Origin: Paludisphaera borealis
GTDB lineage: Bacteria; Planctomycetota; Planctomycetia; Isosphaerales; Isosphaeraceae
Assembly (NCBI RefSeq): GCF_001956985.1
Contig: NZ_CP019082.1
Span: forward strand, 4,464,001-4,528,000
Direction of reading: 5' to 3'
Length of the DNA stretch: 64,000 nt
Shown: positions 33,743-42,186 of the stretch, one piece after another
How the letters are laid out: each line of letters begins with the position of its first letter
Position numbering within the stretch: position 1 is the first letter of the stretch
Notes under the pieces: model-generated
What the model saw: only the letters and a program-made list of their open reading frames with translations
The model's database searches: none
Told to the model about the DNA's origin: nothing
Position numbers and translations under genes: made by a program

Positions 33743-36433
33743 TCAAGGGGCTGGTTGTCGGACGCGCGGTCGATAGGGGTTGGGGTCGGGAGGACCCTTC
33801 CGCAGCTCGAACCGCAGCCGGGTCGGCTTGCCGGGGGCGAGCTCGACGGGCTCGCTTTGCGCGGGGGACGCTTCGTAGCCGTACGTTCGGGCGGCGAAGG
33901 GGTCGAACCAGCTCGTGACCGGCTCGCGCATGCCGCCGAAGTGGAAGCGATAACGCCGACCGGGGGCGGGGGCGACCGTAGCGTGCAACTCGCCCTTCTC
34001 GTCCGTCCAGGCCGTCCGCAGCACGGTCGAGACGTCTTCGGCGGACCTGGACTTCTCGTCGGGCGGGCCCTCGGCGGTCCACCAGAAGAAGACGTCGGGC
34101 ATCGGCTTGCCCGTGCCGGTCTCGACGGCTTCGATGATCAATTCGGCGCCGACCTTCTGGCGGATTTCGAGGGGCGAGGGGGTCTCGCCGGGCTTGACGT
34201 CGATGGGATCTTGGTAGGTCGGGAGATAGCGGGAGCGAGCCGGCGGGTTGGAGATGAGATAGACGTGCTCCCCCGGCGGCGAGTGGAGTCGGATCTTGCC
34301 CGCGTCGTCGGTATCGCCTGACTCGGAGGCCCCGAGTTCCGCACGCATCTGAATGTGGGCTCCGGCGACGGGCTTGCCGTCGTCGTCGGCGAGGACGAGC
34401 ACGTCGATCGGCCGGAGCTTCGGGACGGTGATCGTGACCGGACTCGTCCGCGCCTGGTGCGTTCCAAGAAAGATGCTCCCGACGGAGGTCGGTTTGTGGT
34501 CCTGATCCGGCCCGTCGACGGTCGCGGCGAAGAGGCTGAACTCGGTGCGGGTCGACTCGGGACGCGTGACGACGAGCGAGTAGCAGAACCGCTCGGTGAG
34601 CCCTTCGATCCGGAAGCCGCCGTCGGCGCCGGTCTGGGAACGACCGAGGCCGTCGGGCAAGACGTTCCATTCCAAGTCGTCGATATTGCCCGCCTCGCGG
34701 CCGTCGGCGTCGATCTCCGCATGGTTGACGACCCGAACCTTCGCGCCCGGGATCGGCTCGCCTCGTTCGTCGACGATCCGGCCGTGCAGGGCGGCCGCCT
34801 TGCCGAACTTCAGGTCGAGCGTGACGTTGGACTGTAAGAAGAGATGGCCCTGACCGCCGTTCTCATCCAGGTTCTCGGGGTTGAACTGCCACATCGACAA
34901 CCCTCGGCCCCAGGCGATCCCCTTGCCGGGCGCCTCGCCCGAGACGAGGAACCGGATATGGGGGGGCATTGCCTGGTTCGGGAGCAACTTGCTCGAGGTC
35001 AGGACCGGCAGATGGATGCCCCGGAAGTCGTATCCTCCCTCGGCGTCGGTCGTGGTCGTGGCGGCCGGTTTCACACCTTCGCGCGTGACGGCGTAGAGCG
35101 TGACTTTGGCCTTCGCGATCGGCTCGCTCCGCTCGTCGCGCGCCGCGCCCGAGACGCGCGCGGCGATGGTTTCGGGGATCGGCGTGAACAGGTAAGGCTC
35201 GGGGCTGCCCGGCGCGATCGCCATCTTCGTGAACGCCCTCCCGACCTTGGGCGCCTGTCGGCCGCGCTCCGGAGCGGCCGGAGCGTGCTTCGCCTCGGGC
35301 TGCTGGGGATGCGGTGGGACGAACGTGTTCTGAAGCTCGACCACGGCTTGCTTGCGGAGCCCGGGGTATCGCTCGGTCCAGAGGGCGTTGTATTTCGCCG
35401 ACAGCTCGGCCTTGCGCCGCTCCAGGGCCTTGCGGGCCGGGCCGTCCTGGACCTTGGCGGTTTCAAGGTCCGTCGCGGACATCTCCTCCATCAAGGGGGC
35501 GACGTCGGGGGCGTTCGCGAAATCCTGGCCGATGCGGGCGTCAACGCGCCACGGCGCGAACTCGTCCGCACCGGTGAGGATGCGCCGACGGAACTCGTCG
35601 TAGTGCTCGCTCCAGGCGGCGTGATACTTCGTCCACAACTCGTCCTGGCGTTTCTCAGCGGCCGCGAGAGCCGGGTCGAGACGTCCTCGGCCCGCTCTCC
35701 TGGCTTCCACCACATCGCGATCGGCCGCCTGGACATCCCATATCAGCCGTCCCAGGGCGGGGTCGCGTTGGAACTCACTGGTGATCTTGCCTTCGAGATC
35801 GTCCGGCGCGCCTTCCTTGATATTGGCGAGCACCCGCCGACGAAGCTCGGCATAGCGCTCGTTCCAAAGCGTGTTGTACTTCGCAGTAAGATCGGACTTC
35901 AGCTCCGCGGCGGCCTTGAAAGCCGCATCCGCATGGCCGCGCCCCTCATTGGCGAGCCGGTCGATATCCTGATCCACGGCGACGATGGATTGGACCAAGG
36001 CGGAGACGATGGAGTCGGCCTTGAACAGGCTTTGGATTCGGGCTTCGAGTTCCAGGTCGCGCGGAGCTTCCGCGATCACCTCGGCGGGCGCCCGCCGACG
36101 GATCTCGTCGTAACGCTCGGTCCAGAGGGCGAAGTATTTCGCCATCAACTGATCCTTGCGCGTTGCGATCGCCTTGACGGCCGGCTCGGCGTCCGCCCGG
36201 CCCGCGCTCCGAGCGTCGTAGTATTCTCCGTCCGTCGCGATGACGTCGCGGATCAAGGCGGCGACGTCGGGGGTGCGTTGGAATTCGCCCTGAATCCAGG
36301 CGTGGAGCTGTTCCGGCGACCATCGAGGGGATGCGGGGCTTTTCCCCTGCTCCTGACAGTATGCGGCGAACACGATCGCCGGGACGGCCAGGGTCGAAGC
36401 GACGAGGGCGATGGCGGAGCGCGAGGCCTTCAT
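33743..36433 (-). CDS. Secreted protein: four-copy repeat domain plus carboxypeptidase-regulatory-like domains
   Basis: 896 residues from the ATG at 36433, with GGAGGAACCCGCC directly upstream. A signal or anchor helix (MKASRSAIALVASTLAVPAI) is followed by four related ~84-residue units at ~44-114, 129-200, 213-284 and 297-361. Each has F-x3-P...L near its start and ends in K-Y-x-x-(L/A)-W-x-E-x-Y-x-x-(L/I/F)-R-(R/K); no known domain recognised. From ~420 come carboxypeptidase-regulatory/CNA-B-like domains (ETIAARVSGAARDE; GRIVDERGEPIPGAKVRVVN; RPIDVLVLADDDGKPVAGAH), ending EPVELAPGKPTRLRFELRKG. The C-terminal ~470 residues are a paralog of the BlaR1-type protein encoded next upstream. The frame upstream of the start keeps a remnant of its M56 domain. 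Probably periplasmic. Confidence 0.85.
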   Translation of the reverse strand: MKASRSAIALVASTLAVPAIVFAAYCQEQGKSPASPRWSPEQLHAWIQGEFQRTPDVAALIRDVIATDGEYYDARSAGRADAEPAVKAIATRKDQLMAKYFALWTERYDEIRRRAPAEVIAEAPRDLELEARIQSLFKADSIVSALVQSIVAVDQDIDRLANEGRGHADAAFKAAAELKSDLTAKYNTLWNERYAELRRRVLANIKEGAPDDLEGKITSEFQRDPALGRLIWDVQAADRDVVEARRAGRGRLDPALAAAEKRQDELWTKYHAAWSEHYDEFRRRILTGADEFAPWRVDARIGQDFANAPDVAPLMEEMSATDLETAKVQDGPARKALERRKAELSAKYNALWTERYPGLRKQAVVELQNTFVPPHPQQPEAKHAPAAPERGRQAPKVGRAFTKMAIAPGSPEPYLFTPIPETIAARVSGAARDERSEPIAKAKVTLYAVTREGVKPAATTTTDAEGGYDFRGIHLPVLTSSKLLPNQAMPPHIRFLVSGEAPGKGIAWGRGLSMWQFNPENLDENGGQGHLFLQSNVTLDLKFGKAAALHGRIVDERGEPIPGAKVRVVNHAEIDADGREAGNIDDLEWNVLPDGLGRSQTGADGGFRIEGLTERFCYSLVVTRPESTRTEFSLFAATVDGPDQDHKPTSVGSIFLGTHQARTSPVTITVPKLRPIDVLVLADDDGKPVAGAHIQMRAELGASESGDTDDAGKIRLHSPPGEHVYLISNPPARSRYLPTYQDPIDVKPGETPSPLEIRQKVGAELIIEAVETGTGKPMPDVFFWWTAEGPPDEKSRSAEDVSTVLRTAWTDEKGELHATVAPAPGRRYRFHFGGMREPVTSWFDPFAARTYGYEASPAQSEPVELAPGKPTRLRFELRKGPPDPNPYRPRVRQPAP

Positions 36434-36490
36434 GGCGGGTTCCTCCAGGTTGAGGATGCGACCGACGCGATCGTGGCAGTGCTCGCGCTC
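36434..36490 (-). pseudogene. Remnant of an M56 (BlaR1) peptidase domain
   Basis: In frame directly before the ATG at 36433, 19 codons read EREHCHDRVGRILNLEEPA. The intact gene upstream has REREHCCDRI at its residues 266-273 and, ~45 residues later, DRIRRILNPEEPAM. The remnant joins these two pieces, so a paralog has lost the intervening segment and everything before EREHC. The upstream break lies just to the right (36491 onward), in a region with the dispersed hairpin repeat. Confidence 0.75.
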
Positions 36491-36596
36491 GTCACCTCTG
36501 ACTGGGCTCATTGTCGCCGGAGCGATGCGTGGGGTCAAATCGCTCTGCATCGTCGAGAGACGAATCCGGCTCGCCGCCCGGCCGGCCAGGTCCGAA

Positions 36597-36675
36597 TACA
36601 AGCTCGAAGCGCCAGCGAGTGAATTCCCGAGCCGAGCACCGGGGAACATTCACTCGCTGGCGCTTCGAGCTTGTA
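36597..36675. repeat. Dispersed hairpin, CCCGAAGCGCCAGCGAGTG family
   Basis: Inverted arms (CGAAGCGCCAGCGAGTGAAT and its complement) flank a ~24-base middle, bounded by TACAAGCT and AGCTTGTA. The bases just before it (CCAGGTCCGAATAC) are shared with the copy at 48467, so the repeat unit extends leftward. A half copy lacking its right arm is at 36745-36771 (AGCCCGAAGCGCAAGCGAGT). The rest of the 363-base gap 36434-36796 shows nothing else besides the M56 remnant. Confidence 0.85.
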
Positions 36676-36796
36676 TCGGTGCATGCCCTCGCGGGAGTAT
36701 TTTCAGAGCAATCGGTCATGCCGCCCACGGACCGGAGTTTTCATGGCAGCCCGAAGCGCAAGCGAGTGAATGGTTTTGCGTTTGCTGATGTGGTGA

Positions 36797-39415
36797 TTAA
36801 GACGCCTTCCCCTTCCGCAGCTCGAACCGCAGCCGGATCGGCTTGCCGGGGACGAGTTCGACGGGCTCGCTCTGGGCGGGGGTGGCTTCGTAGCCGTGCT
36901 TCTCGGGGGCCGCCGGCGAGAACCAGTCTCGGTTCGGCGCGCCCATGCCGCCGAAGAAGAAGCGATGGCGACGGCCGGGCCTGGGAGTGAGCAGGCCGCG
37001 GAGTTCGCCTTTTTCGTTCGTCGAGGTCCGCTCCAGAACCTCCACGAGATCGTCGCCGGGTTCGATCTTTTGGTCGGGCTGGTCGTCGTCGGTCCACCAG
37101 AAGAAGACGCCGGGGATCGGCTTGCCCGTGCCGGCCTCGACGGCTTCGATGATCAATTCGGCGCCGGGCTTCTGGCGGATTTCGAGCGGCAGGGGGGCGT
37201 CGCCGGCCTCGACGACCAGGGGGCCTCGGTTGGTACGAAGATAGCGTGAGTTCTTCGGCGGGCTCGAGCCCGTAACCGCGTATTCGCCCGGCGGCAGGCC
37301 GAGGCGGGCCTTGCCCGAGGCGTCTGTGATTCCCTCCGCGACGAAACCGGTCGACCACCACGGGCTGCCCAGACGGACGTCGGCGCCGGCGACCGGCTTG
37401 CCGTCGTCGTCGCCCACGACCGACACGTCGATCTGACGTACGTTCGGAAATTTGATGATAAGTGGATTCGTCCGCGCCTGGTGGGATCGGGGCGCGAAGT
37501 CGGGCCCTATGGGCGGCTCCTCGTGCGTCGCGTCCGGGCCGTCGATGGTCGCGGCGCGGAGGCTGAGCATCGTGTTCGGCGACTCGGGGCGATTCACGTT
37601 GAGGTAGTAGCAGAATCGCTCGGAGAGCCCTTCGAGCCGGAAACCGCCGTCGGCGCTGGTGGTCGTCCTGCCGACGCCGTCGGGCGGGAGGCGCCAATCG
37701 TATCCTTGGAAGACGCCCGTCTCGCGCCCCTCCGCGTCGAGCGAAATGGCGGTGCCTACTTGAACCTTCGCGCCGGCGACCGGCTCGCCGCGCTCGTTGA
37801 CCACCTTGCCCTGGAGGACGGCCGCCTTGGCGAACGTCAGATCGAGCGAGACGGGCTCGCCCAACGGCAATCGCCCCTGGATGTCATTCGGATGAGGATT
37901 CTTGACCGCGTAAATCGACGGCTGCTTGCTCCAGGCGATCCCCATGCCGGGCGCCTGGCCGAGAATGAAGCACGGGGCGTGGGGCGTCTGTTCCTTGGGG
38001 AACGGGTGGCCGTTGAACGAGGTCCAGACAGACAGGCGGGCGTCGCGGAATTCGTAGCGACCGGAGGCGTCGGCCACAGTCGTGGCGACCGGCCTCATTT
38101 TCAGGCCTTCGCTCGTGATGGTGTAAAGCGTGAGGCTCGCCCCCGCCACCGGCTCGCCCTGTTCGTCGCGGGCGACCCCCGACACGTTGACGGGTATCGA
38201 TTCGGGAATTGGTCCTGGCTCCCAAGATCCGGCGTCGGGCTTGATCGCCGCCTTCTTCACGTACCGCTCCCCACTCGATTGTCTCGGTTGGCGGAAATCG
38301 GGGACGAACGGCTTCGCCTCCGCGTTCGTCTCGGGCGGCTGGGACGACGGCTGCTGCCCGTAAGCGACGAGCAACAGCGCGGGGACGGCCAAGGTGGATG
38401 CGGCGAGGGCGACGGCGGATCGCGAGAGCTGCATGGCGGGTTCCTCCGGGTTGAGGATGCGACGGATGCGGTCGACGAGGTGGTTCTGGGCCATGAACGC
38501 CCCGTGGGGGAACGGAGCGCCGGGGGACGGGGCGTCGGCGAGGACGAACAGGGCGCCGGCGTAGTCGAGCGCGCGGCCGGTGTGGTCGACGACGATGCGG
38601 TCGCAGCAGTGCTCGCGCTCGCGGCGGACCCAGCCCGACACGATCCAGACGGCCGGATGGAAGAACAGGGCCGATTCGATCACGCGCTGAAGCAGGTTCA
38701 CGAGGTTATCCCACCGCCGGACGTGGGCCAGCTCGTGGAGCAGGGCCATCTCGACCTGCTCGGGACTCCAGCCCGAAACGGCCGACGCCGGCAGCAGGAT
38801 CAACGGCCGCGCGATTCCCAGGAGCATCGGCCCGGCGATCCGGTCGCAGACGCCGACGGCCACCCGCCGGCCGATCCCCAACGACCCGGCCAGGCGCGCC
38901 GAGAGCGCTGACAAATCGGGATCGCCCACGACCCGACTGCGCTGCTTCAGTCGCTCGGCGCCGAGCAATCCGGCGGCGAGATACGCGAACGTCCAGGGCG
39001 CGCCCAGAAGCCACACGCCGGGCAACGTCCGCGCGGCGAGGTTCATATAAATAATGACGTGCGAATTAAGCGATGCATCTCGCGACGGTACGACGATGGA
39101 CTCGCCGCGCTTCGGGGCCGGGAGGGCCGGGGCGAACGCGATCGGAGGGGCGGTCAACGCCTTGGATTCCCTCGGAATCGCGACGGCCGATCGCGGTCCG
39201 TCGGCGATCGTCCAGGCGATGGCGGCGGGGGCGAGGGCCAGGGCGGCGAGCGTCGCCAGCGCGAAGGCGTGGCGGACGTCGGGATGGGCCCTCCGCATCG
39301 CCCGGCGGCCGATCGCGGCGAGGGCGGTCAGCGCGGCGCCGACCCAGAGGAAATGGAGCATGGTCCAGCCGGCGGCGGTCCAGGCCGGCGAGTTCGCCCA
39401 GGTCGAGACGTTCAT
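36797..39415 (-). CDS. BlaR1-type M56 metallopeptidase with carboxypeptidase-regulatory tail
   Basis: 872 residues. Membrane helices at ~13-35, ~50-70, ~130-152 and later anchor an M56 peptidase domain with zinc motif HELAH (227-231), RRWDNLVNLLQRVIESALFF and REREHCCDR (266-272, supplying the third ligand). After the domain, a fifth hydrophobic segment (~332-350) leads to ~500 residues of carboxypeptidase-regulatory/CNA-B-like outer domains (GVARDEQGEPVAGASLTLYT; GKVVNERGEPVAGAKVQVGT). Family knowledge: M56 sensors cut the BlaI repressor on receiving a signal. The ATG overlaps the BlaI stop (ATGA), so the two are co-translated. At M328 an internal ATG (38434) has GGAGGAACCCGCC before it, the same sequence that starts the neighbouring paralog. 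Confidence 0.88.
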   Translation of the reverse strand: MNVSTWANSPAWTAAGWTMLHFLWVGAALTALAAIGRRAMRRAHPDVRHAFALATLAALALAPAAIAWTIADGPRSAVAIPRESKALTAPPIAFAPALPAPKRGESIVVPSRDASLNSHVIIYMNLAARTLPGVWLLGAPWTFAYLAAGLLGAERLKQRSRVVGDPDLSALSARLAGSLGIGRRVAVGVCDRIAGPMLLGIARPLILLPASAVSGWSPEQVEMALLHELAHVRRWDNLVNLLQRVIESALFFHPAVWIVSGWVRREREHCCDRIVVDHTGRALDYAGALFVLADAPSPGAPFPHGAFMAQNHLVDRIRRILNPEEPAMQLSRSAVALAASTLAVPALLLVAYGQQPSSQPPETNAEAKPFVPDFRQPRQSSGERYVKKAAIKPDAGSWEPGPIPESIPVNVSGVARDEQGEPVAGASLTLYTITSEGLKMRPVATTVADASGRYEFRDARLSVWTSFNGHPFPKEQTPHAPCFILGQAPGMGIAWSKQPSIYAVKNPHPNDIQGRLPLGEPVSLDLTFAKAAVLQGKVVNERGEPVAGAKVQVGTAISLDAEGRETGVFQGYDWRLPPDGVGRTTTSADGGFRLEGLSERFCYYLNVNRPESPNTMLSLRAATIDGPDATHEEPPIGPDFAPRSHQARTNPLIIKFPNVRQIDVSVVGDDDGKPVAGADVRLGSPWWSTGFVAEGITDASGKARLGLPPGEYAVTGSSPPKNSRYLRTNRGPLVVEAGDAPLPLEIRQKPGAELIIEAVEAGTGKPIPGVFFWWTDDDQPDQKIEPGDDLVEVLERTSTNEKGELRGLLTPRPGRRHRFFFGGMGAPNRDWFSPAAPEKHGYEATPAQSEPVELVPGKPIRLRFELRKGKAS

Positions 39416-39825
39416 GCGTCGGCCTCCCGCTTCTTGGATCGCGGCTTTTCACTCTTCTCGTCGAGCAGGCGACGGATCTCGTCGCGGTCGCGCGGGCTGA
39501 GCTTGCCGGCTTCGAGCATGTGGGCCACCAACCCCTGGGCCGAGCCGTCGAAGGCCAGGTCCAGCAGCTTGCCCACCAGGCCCGACCGGGCCGATTTGCG
39601 GCTCACCCTGGCCGACCAAAGATAGCCTTTCGGGCCGTCGGCGCGCTCGACCAGCCCCTTGTCGAGCATCAGCTTCAGCATCGTCGCCACCGTGGTCGAC
39701 GCCACCGCCCGCTTGCTCTGCAAGGCCGCGCGCACCGTCCCCAGGTCGACCGGCCCCGCGTCCCACAACACGTTCAAGATCTCCAGCTCACCGTCCGTCG
39801 GCTGCATGCTCGGCGTTCTGGCCAT
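39412..39825 (-). CDS. BlaI/MecI/CopY family transcriptional repressor
   Basis: 137 residues from the ATG at 39825 (GGGAGGGA upstream). A winged-helix DNA-binding domain of BlaI type: PTDGELEILNVLWDAGPVDL, TVRAALQSKRAVASTTVATM, LKLMLDKGLVERADGPKGYL. It is followed by the dimerisation half (LVGKLLDLAFDGSAQGLVAH; SPRDRDEIRRLLDEK). The family binds a palindromic operator as a dimer and is inactivated by cleavage from its M56 partner. It is the first gene of a unit with that partner, and a candidate operator lies 44 bases upstream. Confidence 0.92.
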   Translation of the reverse strand: MARTPSMQPTDGELEILNVLWDAGPVDLGTVRAALQSKRAVASTTVATMLKLMLDKGLVERADGPKGYLWSARVSRKSARSGLVGKLLDLAFDGSAQGLVAHMLEAGKLSPRDRDEIRRLLDEKSEKPRSKKREADA

Positions 39826-39868
39826 GCGGTTCCCTCCCTCCAGTCCATTGCACGATCTCGGTGATTCG

Positions 39869-39888
39869 GATTCTAGCGAATTAGAATC
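39869..39888. promoter_or_regulatory. Candidate BlaI operator
   Basis: GATTCTAGCGAATTAGAATC: perfect 7-bp arms around a 6-base centre, AT-rich against the local background, 44 bases upstream of the blaI-like start. A wider pair TTGCACG (39848-39854) / CGTGCAA (39891-39897) brackets it but with a different centre. BlaI-type repressors usually bind such dyads in their own promoter; here this is inferred. Confidence 0.55.
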
Positions 39889-40016
39889 GACGTGCAAGAG
39901 GCGAGGCAGGATAATTCTCCGGTGATTCCGGACTCAGGGGGGGGCCGAGTTCGATTTCCGAACCCGTGGCGCCCACTGTCGGTCGGAGCGGCGTGAATCT
40001 TTAAATCTGCACGTTT

Positions 40017-42173
40017 TCAGGCGGTCGGGGTGGGGGCGGGGGGCGACGGGTCCTTGATCTGCTTGCAGGCGGCTTCGGCTTGTTTGCGGATCTCGGCGTT
40101 GGGGTCTTCGGCGAGGCGTTCGAGGGAGGGGAGGGCGTCCTTGGCGTTGCGGCCGGCGAGGCGGAGGAACTTGATGGCGAGGAGCCGGACGGCGTCTTGT
40201 TTGTGGTCGAGCATCGCGACGAGTTCGGGGATCGAGCGGGGGTCGGGGCCTCGGCGTTCGAACCGCCGGAGGCTGCGCTCGGCCGACGCGGCGTTCTCCT
40301 TCTTCTCGGCGGTCAGGATGAGGTCCGGGATGAAAATGGCGCCGCGAGGGCCGAACCGCTGGACGGCGCGCCCCGCGGCGCGGCGGACGTCGGGCGACTC
40401 GTCGCGGAGGGCCTTGACGAGATGCGGCCGGGCCGCTTCGGGGTCGAGGCCCATGCCGCCGATGGCCGTCGCGGCGGCCTCGCGCGCCGGGGCGTCGTGC
40501 GCGGCGAGAAGGGCCGACAGCGGATCGAGCGCGGGCTTGGCGGCGGGACCGAGCCGGCCGAGCGTCTGGGCGGCGAGCGCCTGGATCTTCGGCTCGGGGT
40601 CGCCCAGCATCGCGACGAGCGCGGGGACGGCCTCGGCGGCGGCCGGACCGTGGCTGCCGACGAATTCGGCGGCGGCGATCCGGACTTCGGCGTCGGGGCT
40701 CTTGAGCTTGCCGATCATGGCGGCCAGCGACTTGCGACCGAGCGGACCGAGCGAGCGGAGGACGTCGATCACCTGGCGCTGCACGCGCGGGTCGGCGTCG
40801 TCGAGGCGCCCGGCCAGGTCGTCGGCGAGTTGGGCGTCGCGCGGGGCGGTCCGGGCGAGAACGTCGACGGCCTGCCGGCGGGTCTCGGCCGAGTCGCTTG
40901 AAAGCAGTGAGCGGACCGCCGGCAGCGCCTCGCCGGCCTGCCTGCCGAGGCCGCCGACGGCCAACAGCGACGCGGCCCGGACCGAAGCGTCGGAGTCGCG
41001 CAAGACGAGCGTCAGCTTCGCGGCGGCGCCGGGAGCCAGCGGGCGAATTCGCCCCAGCGCCAGGACCGCGCCGCGGCGGACGCGCGGCGACGGGTCTTCG
41101 ACCGCCTGCAACAGCGGCTTGACGACCGGCCGGCCGATCGCCGCGAGCGCCTCGGCGATCGGCTCGATGCGGGTCTTGTCCCGGGCGAGAGCCTGAAGCA
41201 GCGCGGGGGCGGCGTCGGGGCCGTTCGCCCCGAGCAAGAACGCCGCGTGCCGCGCGACGCCGTCGTGGTCGGCGGTCAAAAGCGTTTGCAGCTCGGGGGA
41301 CAGCTTCGCGAGCAGCGGCCGACGCTCGACCAGCAGGTCGACGACCGCCAGCCGGACCGGTTCGTCGGTGCTCCGGAGGCTCTCCTTGACGACGGCCAGC
41401 AGGGCGTCGTCGTCGGCCGGCTTCAGCCGCGCCAGGGCCCGAACCGCCTCGGCCCGGACCTCCGGGGCGTCGTCGCGGGCGCGGTCGAACACGGCCCGGC
41501 GGACGCGGTCGTCGGGGGTCGACGACCAGCCGAGGGCCTCGACCGCCCGCGAGCGAGTGATGATGTTCTTGTCCGAGCATGCGGCGATTAACGGATCGGT
41601 CGCGGCCGCGCCGACGGTTCCGAGCGAGTGCGCGGCTTCGAGGCGGATGCGCTCGCTCTTGTCGCCGAGCAAGGGGATGAGGTCGGGGACGGCGGGGGCG
41701 GCGTCGGCGCCGATCCGGCCCAGAGCCATCACGACCTCGGCTTGCACGCCTTCCTTCGTCTCCTTGTCCTTGAGCAGTCCACGAAGCGGCTCGACGGCCG
41801 GCTTGCCGATCGCGGCGAGGGCCAGGGCCGATCGGTAGTCCTGGTGGGTCTCCTCGCTTCGCTGGCCGCCGTAATTCGTCTTCAGCGTGTGGACGAGCGC
41901 GGGGACGGCCGGCGCTGCGTCGGGGCCTAGGGACGTGACGGCGTCGAGGACGAGCAGGCGCACCTGGCCGTCTTTGTCGACCATCAGTCGGTCGATCAGC
42001 GCGGGCAACGCGGCGACTCGGGCGTCGCGGCCGGCGGCGTGGATGTCGGCCGCCGCCTTCCGGCGCGTCTCGACGTCATCGGCCTTCAGGTTCGCGGCCA
42101 GGTCGGCCCCTCGGGCGGAAAGACCGCAGGCGACGACGGCCAAAGCCGACCAGCTCAGCATGCGAATGGTCAC
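40017..42173 (-). CDS. Secreted HEAT-repeat protein
   Basis: 718 residues from a GTG at 42173 (GGAG seven bases upstream); an ATG at 42161 is the alternative. A signal peptide (to ~residue 23, GLSARGADL) is followed by HEAT/PBS-lyase-type repeats to the end, ~30-39 residues each (APAVPDLIPLLGDKSERIRL, EAAHSLGTVG; AVPALVAMLGDPEPKIQALA, AQTLGRLG). No catalytic motif is visible. It is probably a binding scaffold outside the cytoplasm. It starts 13 bases after the DUF1552 stop, as the third gene of the DUF1592-DUF1552-HEAT operon. Confidence 0.88.
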   Translation of the reverse strand: MTIRMLSWSALAVVACGLSARGADLAANLKADDVETRRKAAADIHAAGRDARVAALPALIDRLMVDKDGQVRLLVLDAVTSLGPDAAPAVPALVHTLKTNYGGQRSEETHQDYRSALALAAIGKPAVEPLRGLLKDKETKEGVQAEVVMALGRIGADAAPAVPDLIPLLGDKSERIRLEAAHSLGTVGAAATDPLIAACSDKNIITRSRAVEALGWSSTPDDRVRRAVFDRARDDAPEVRAEAVRALARLKPADDDALLAVVKESLRSTDEPVRLAVVDLLVERRPLLAKLSPELQTLLTADHDGVARHAAFLLGANGPDAAPALLQALARDKTRIEPIAEALAAIGRPVVKPLLQAVEDPSPRVRRGAVLALGRIRPLAPGAAAKLTLVLRDSDASVRAASLLAVGGLGRQAGEALPAVRSLLSSDSAETRRQAVDVLARTAPRDAQLADDLAGRLDDADPRVQRQVIDVLRSLGPLGRKSLAAMIGKLKSPDAEVRIAAAEFVGSHGPAAAEAVPALVAMLGDPEPKIQALAAQTLGRLGPAAKPALDPLSALLAAHDAPAREAAATAIGGMGLDPEAARPHLVKALRDESPDVRRAAGRAVQRFGPRGAIFIPDLILTAEKKENAASAERSLRRFERRGPDPRSIPELVAMLDHKQDAVRLLAIKFLRLAGRNAKDALPSLERLAEDPNAEIRKQAEAACKQIKDPSPPAPTPTA

Positions 42174-42186
42174 GGTCGTGCTCCGG

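Noticed and set aside
36434-36649. A longer N-terminus for the four-repeat protein, starting at 36649
   Set aside because: The upstream part runs through the dispersed hairpin and an M56 fragment without a ribosome-binding site. The ATG at 36433 has a perfect one and is followed by a signal-like helix.
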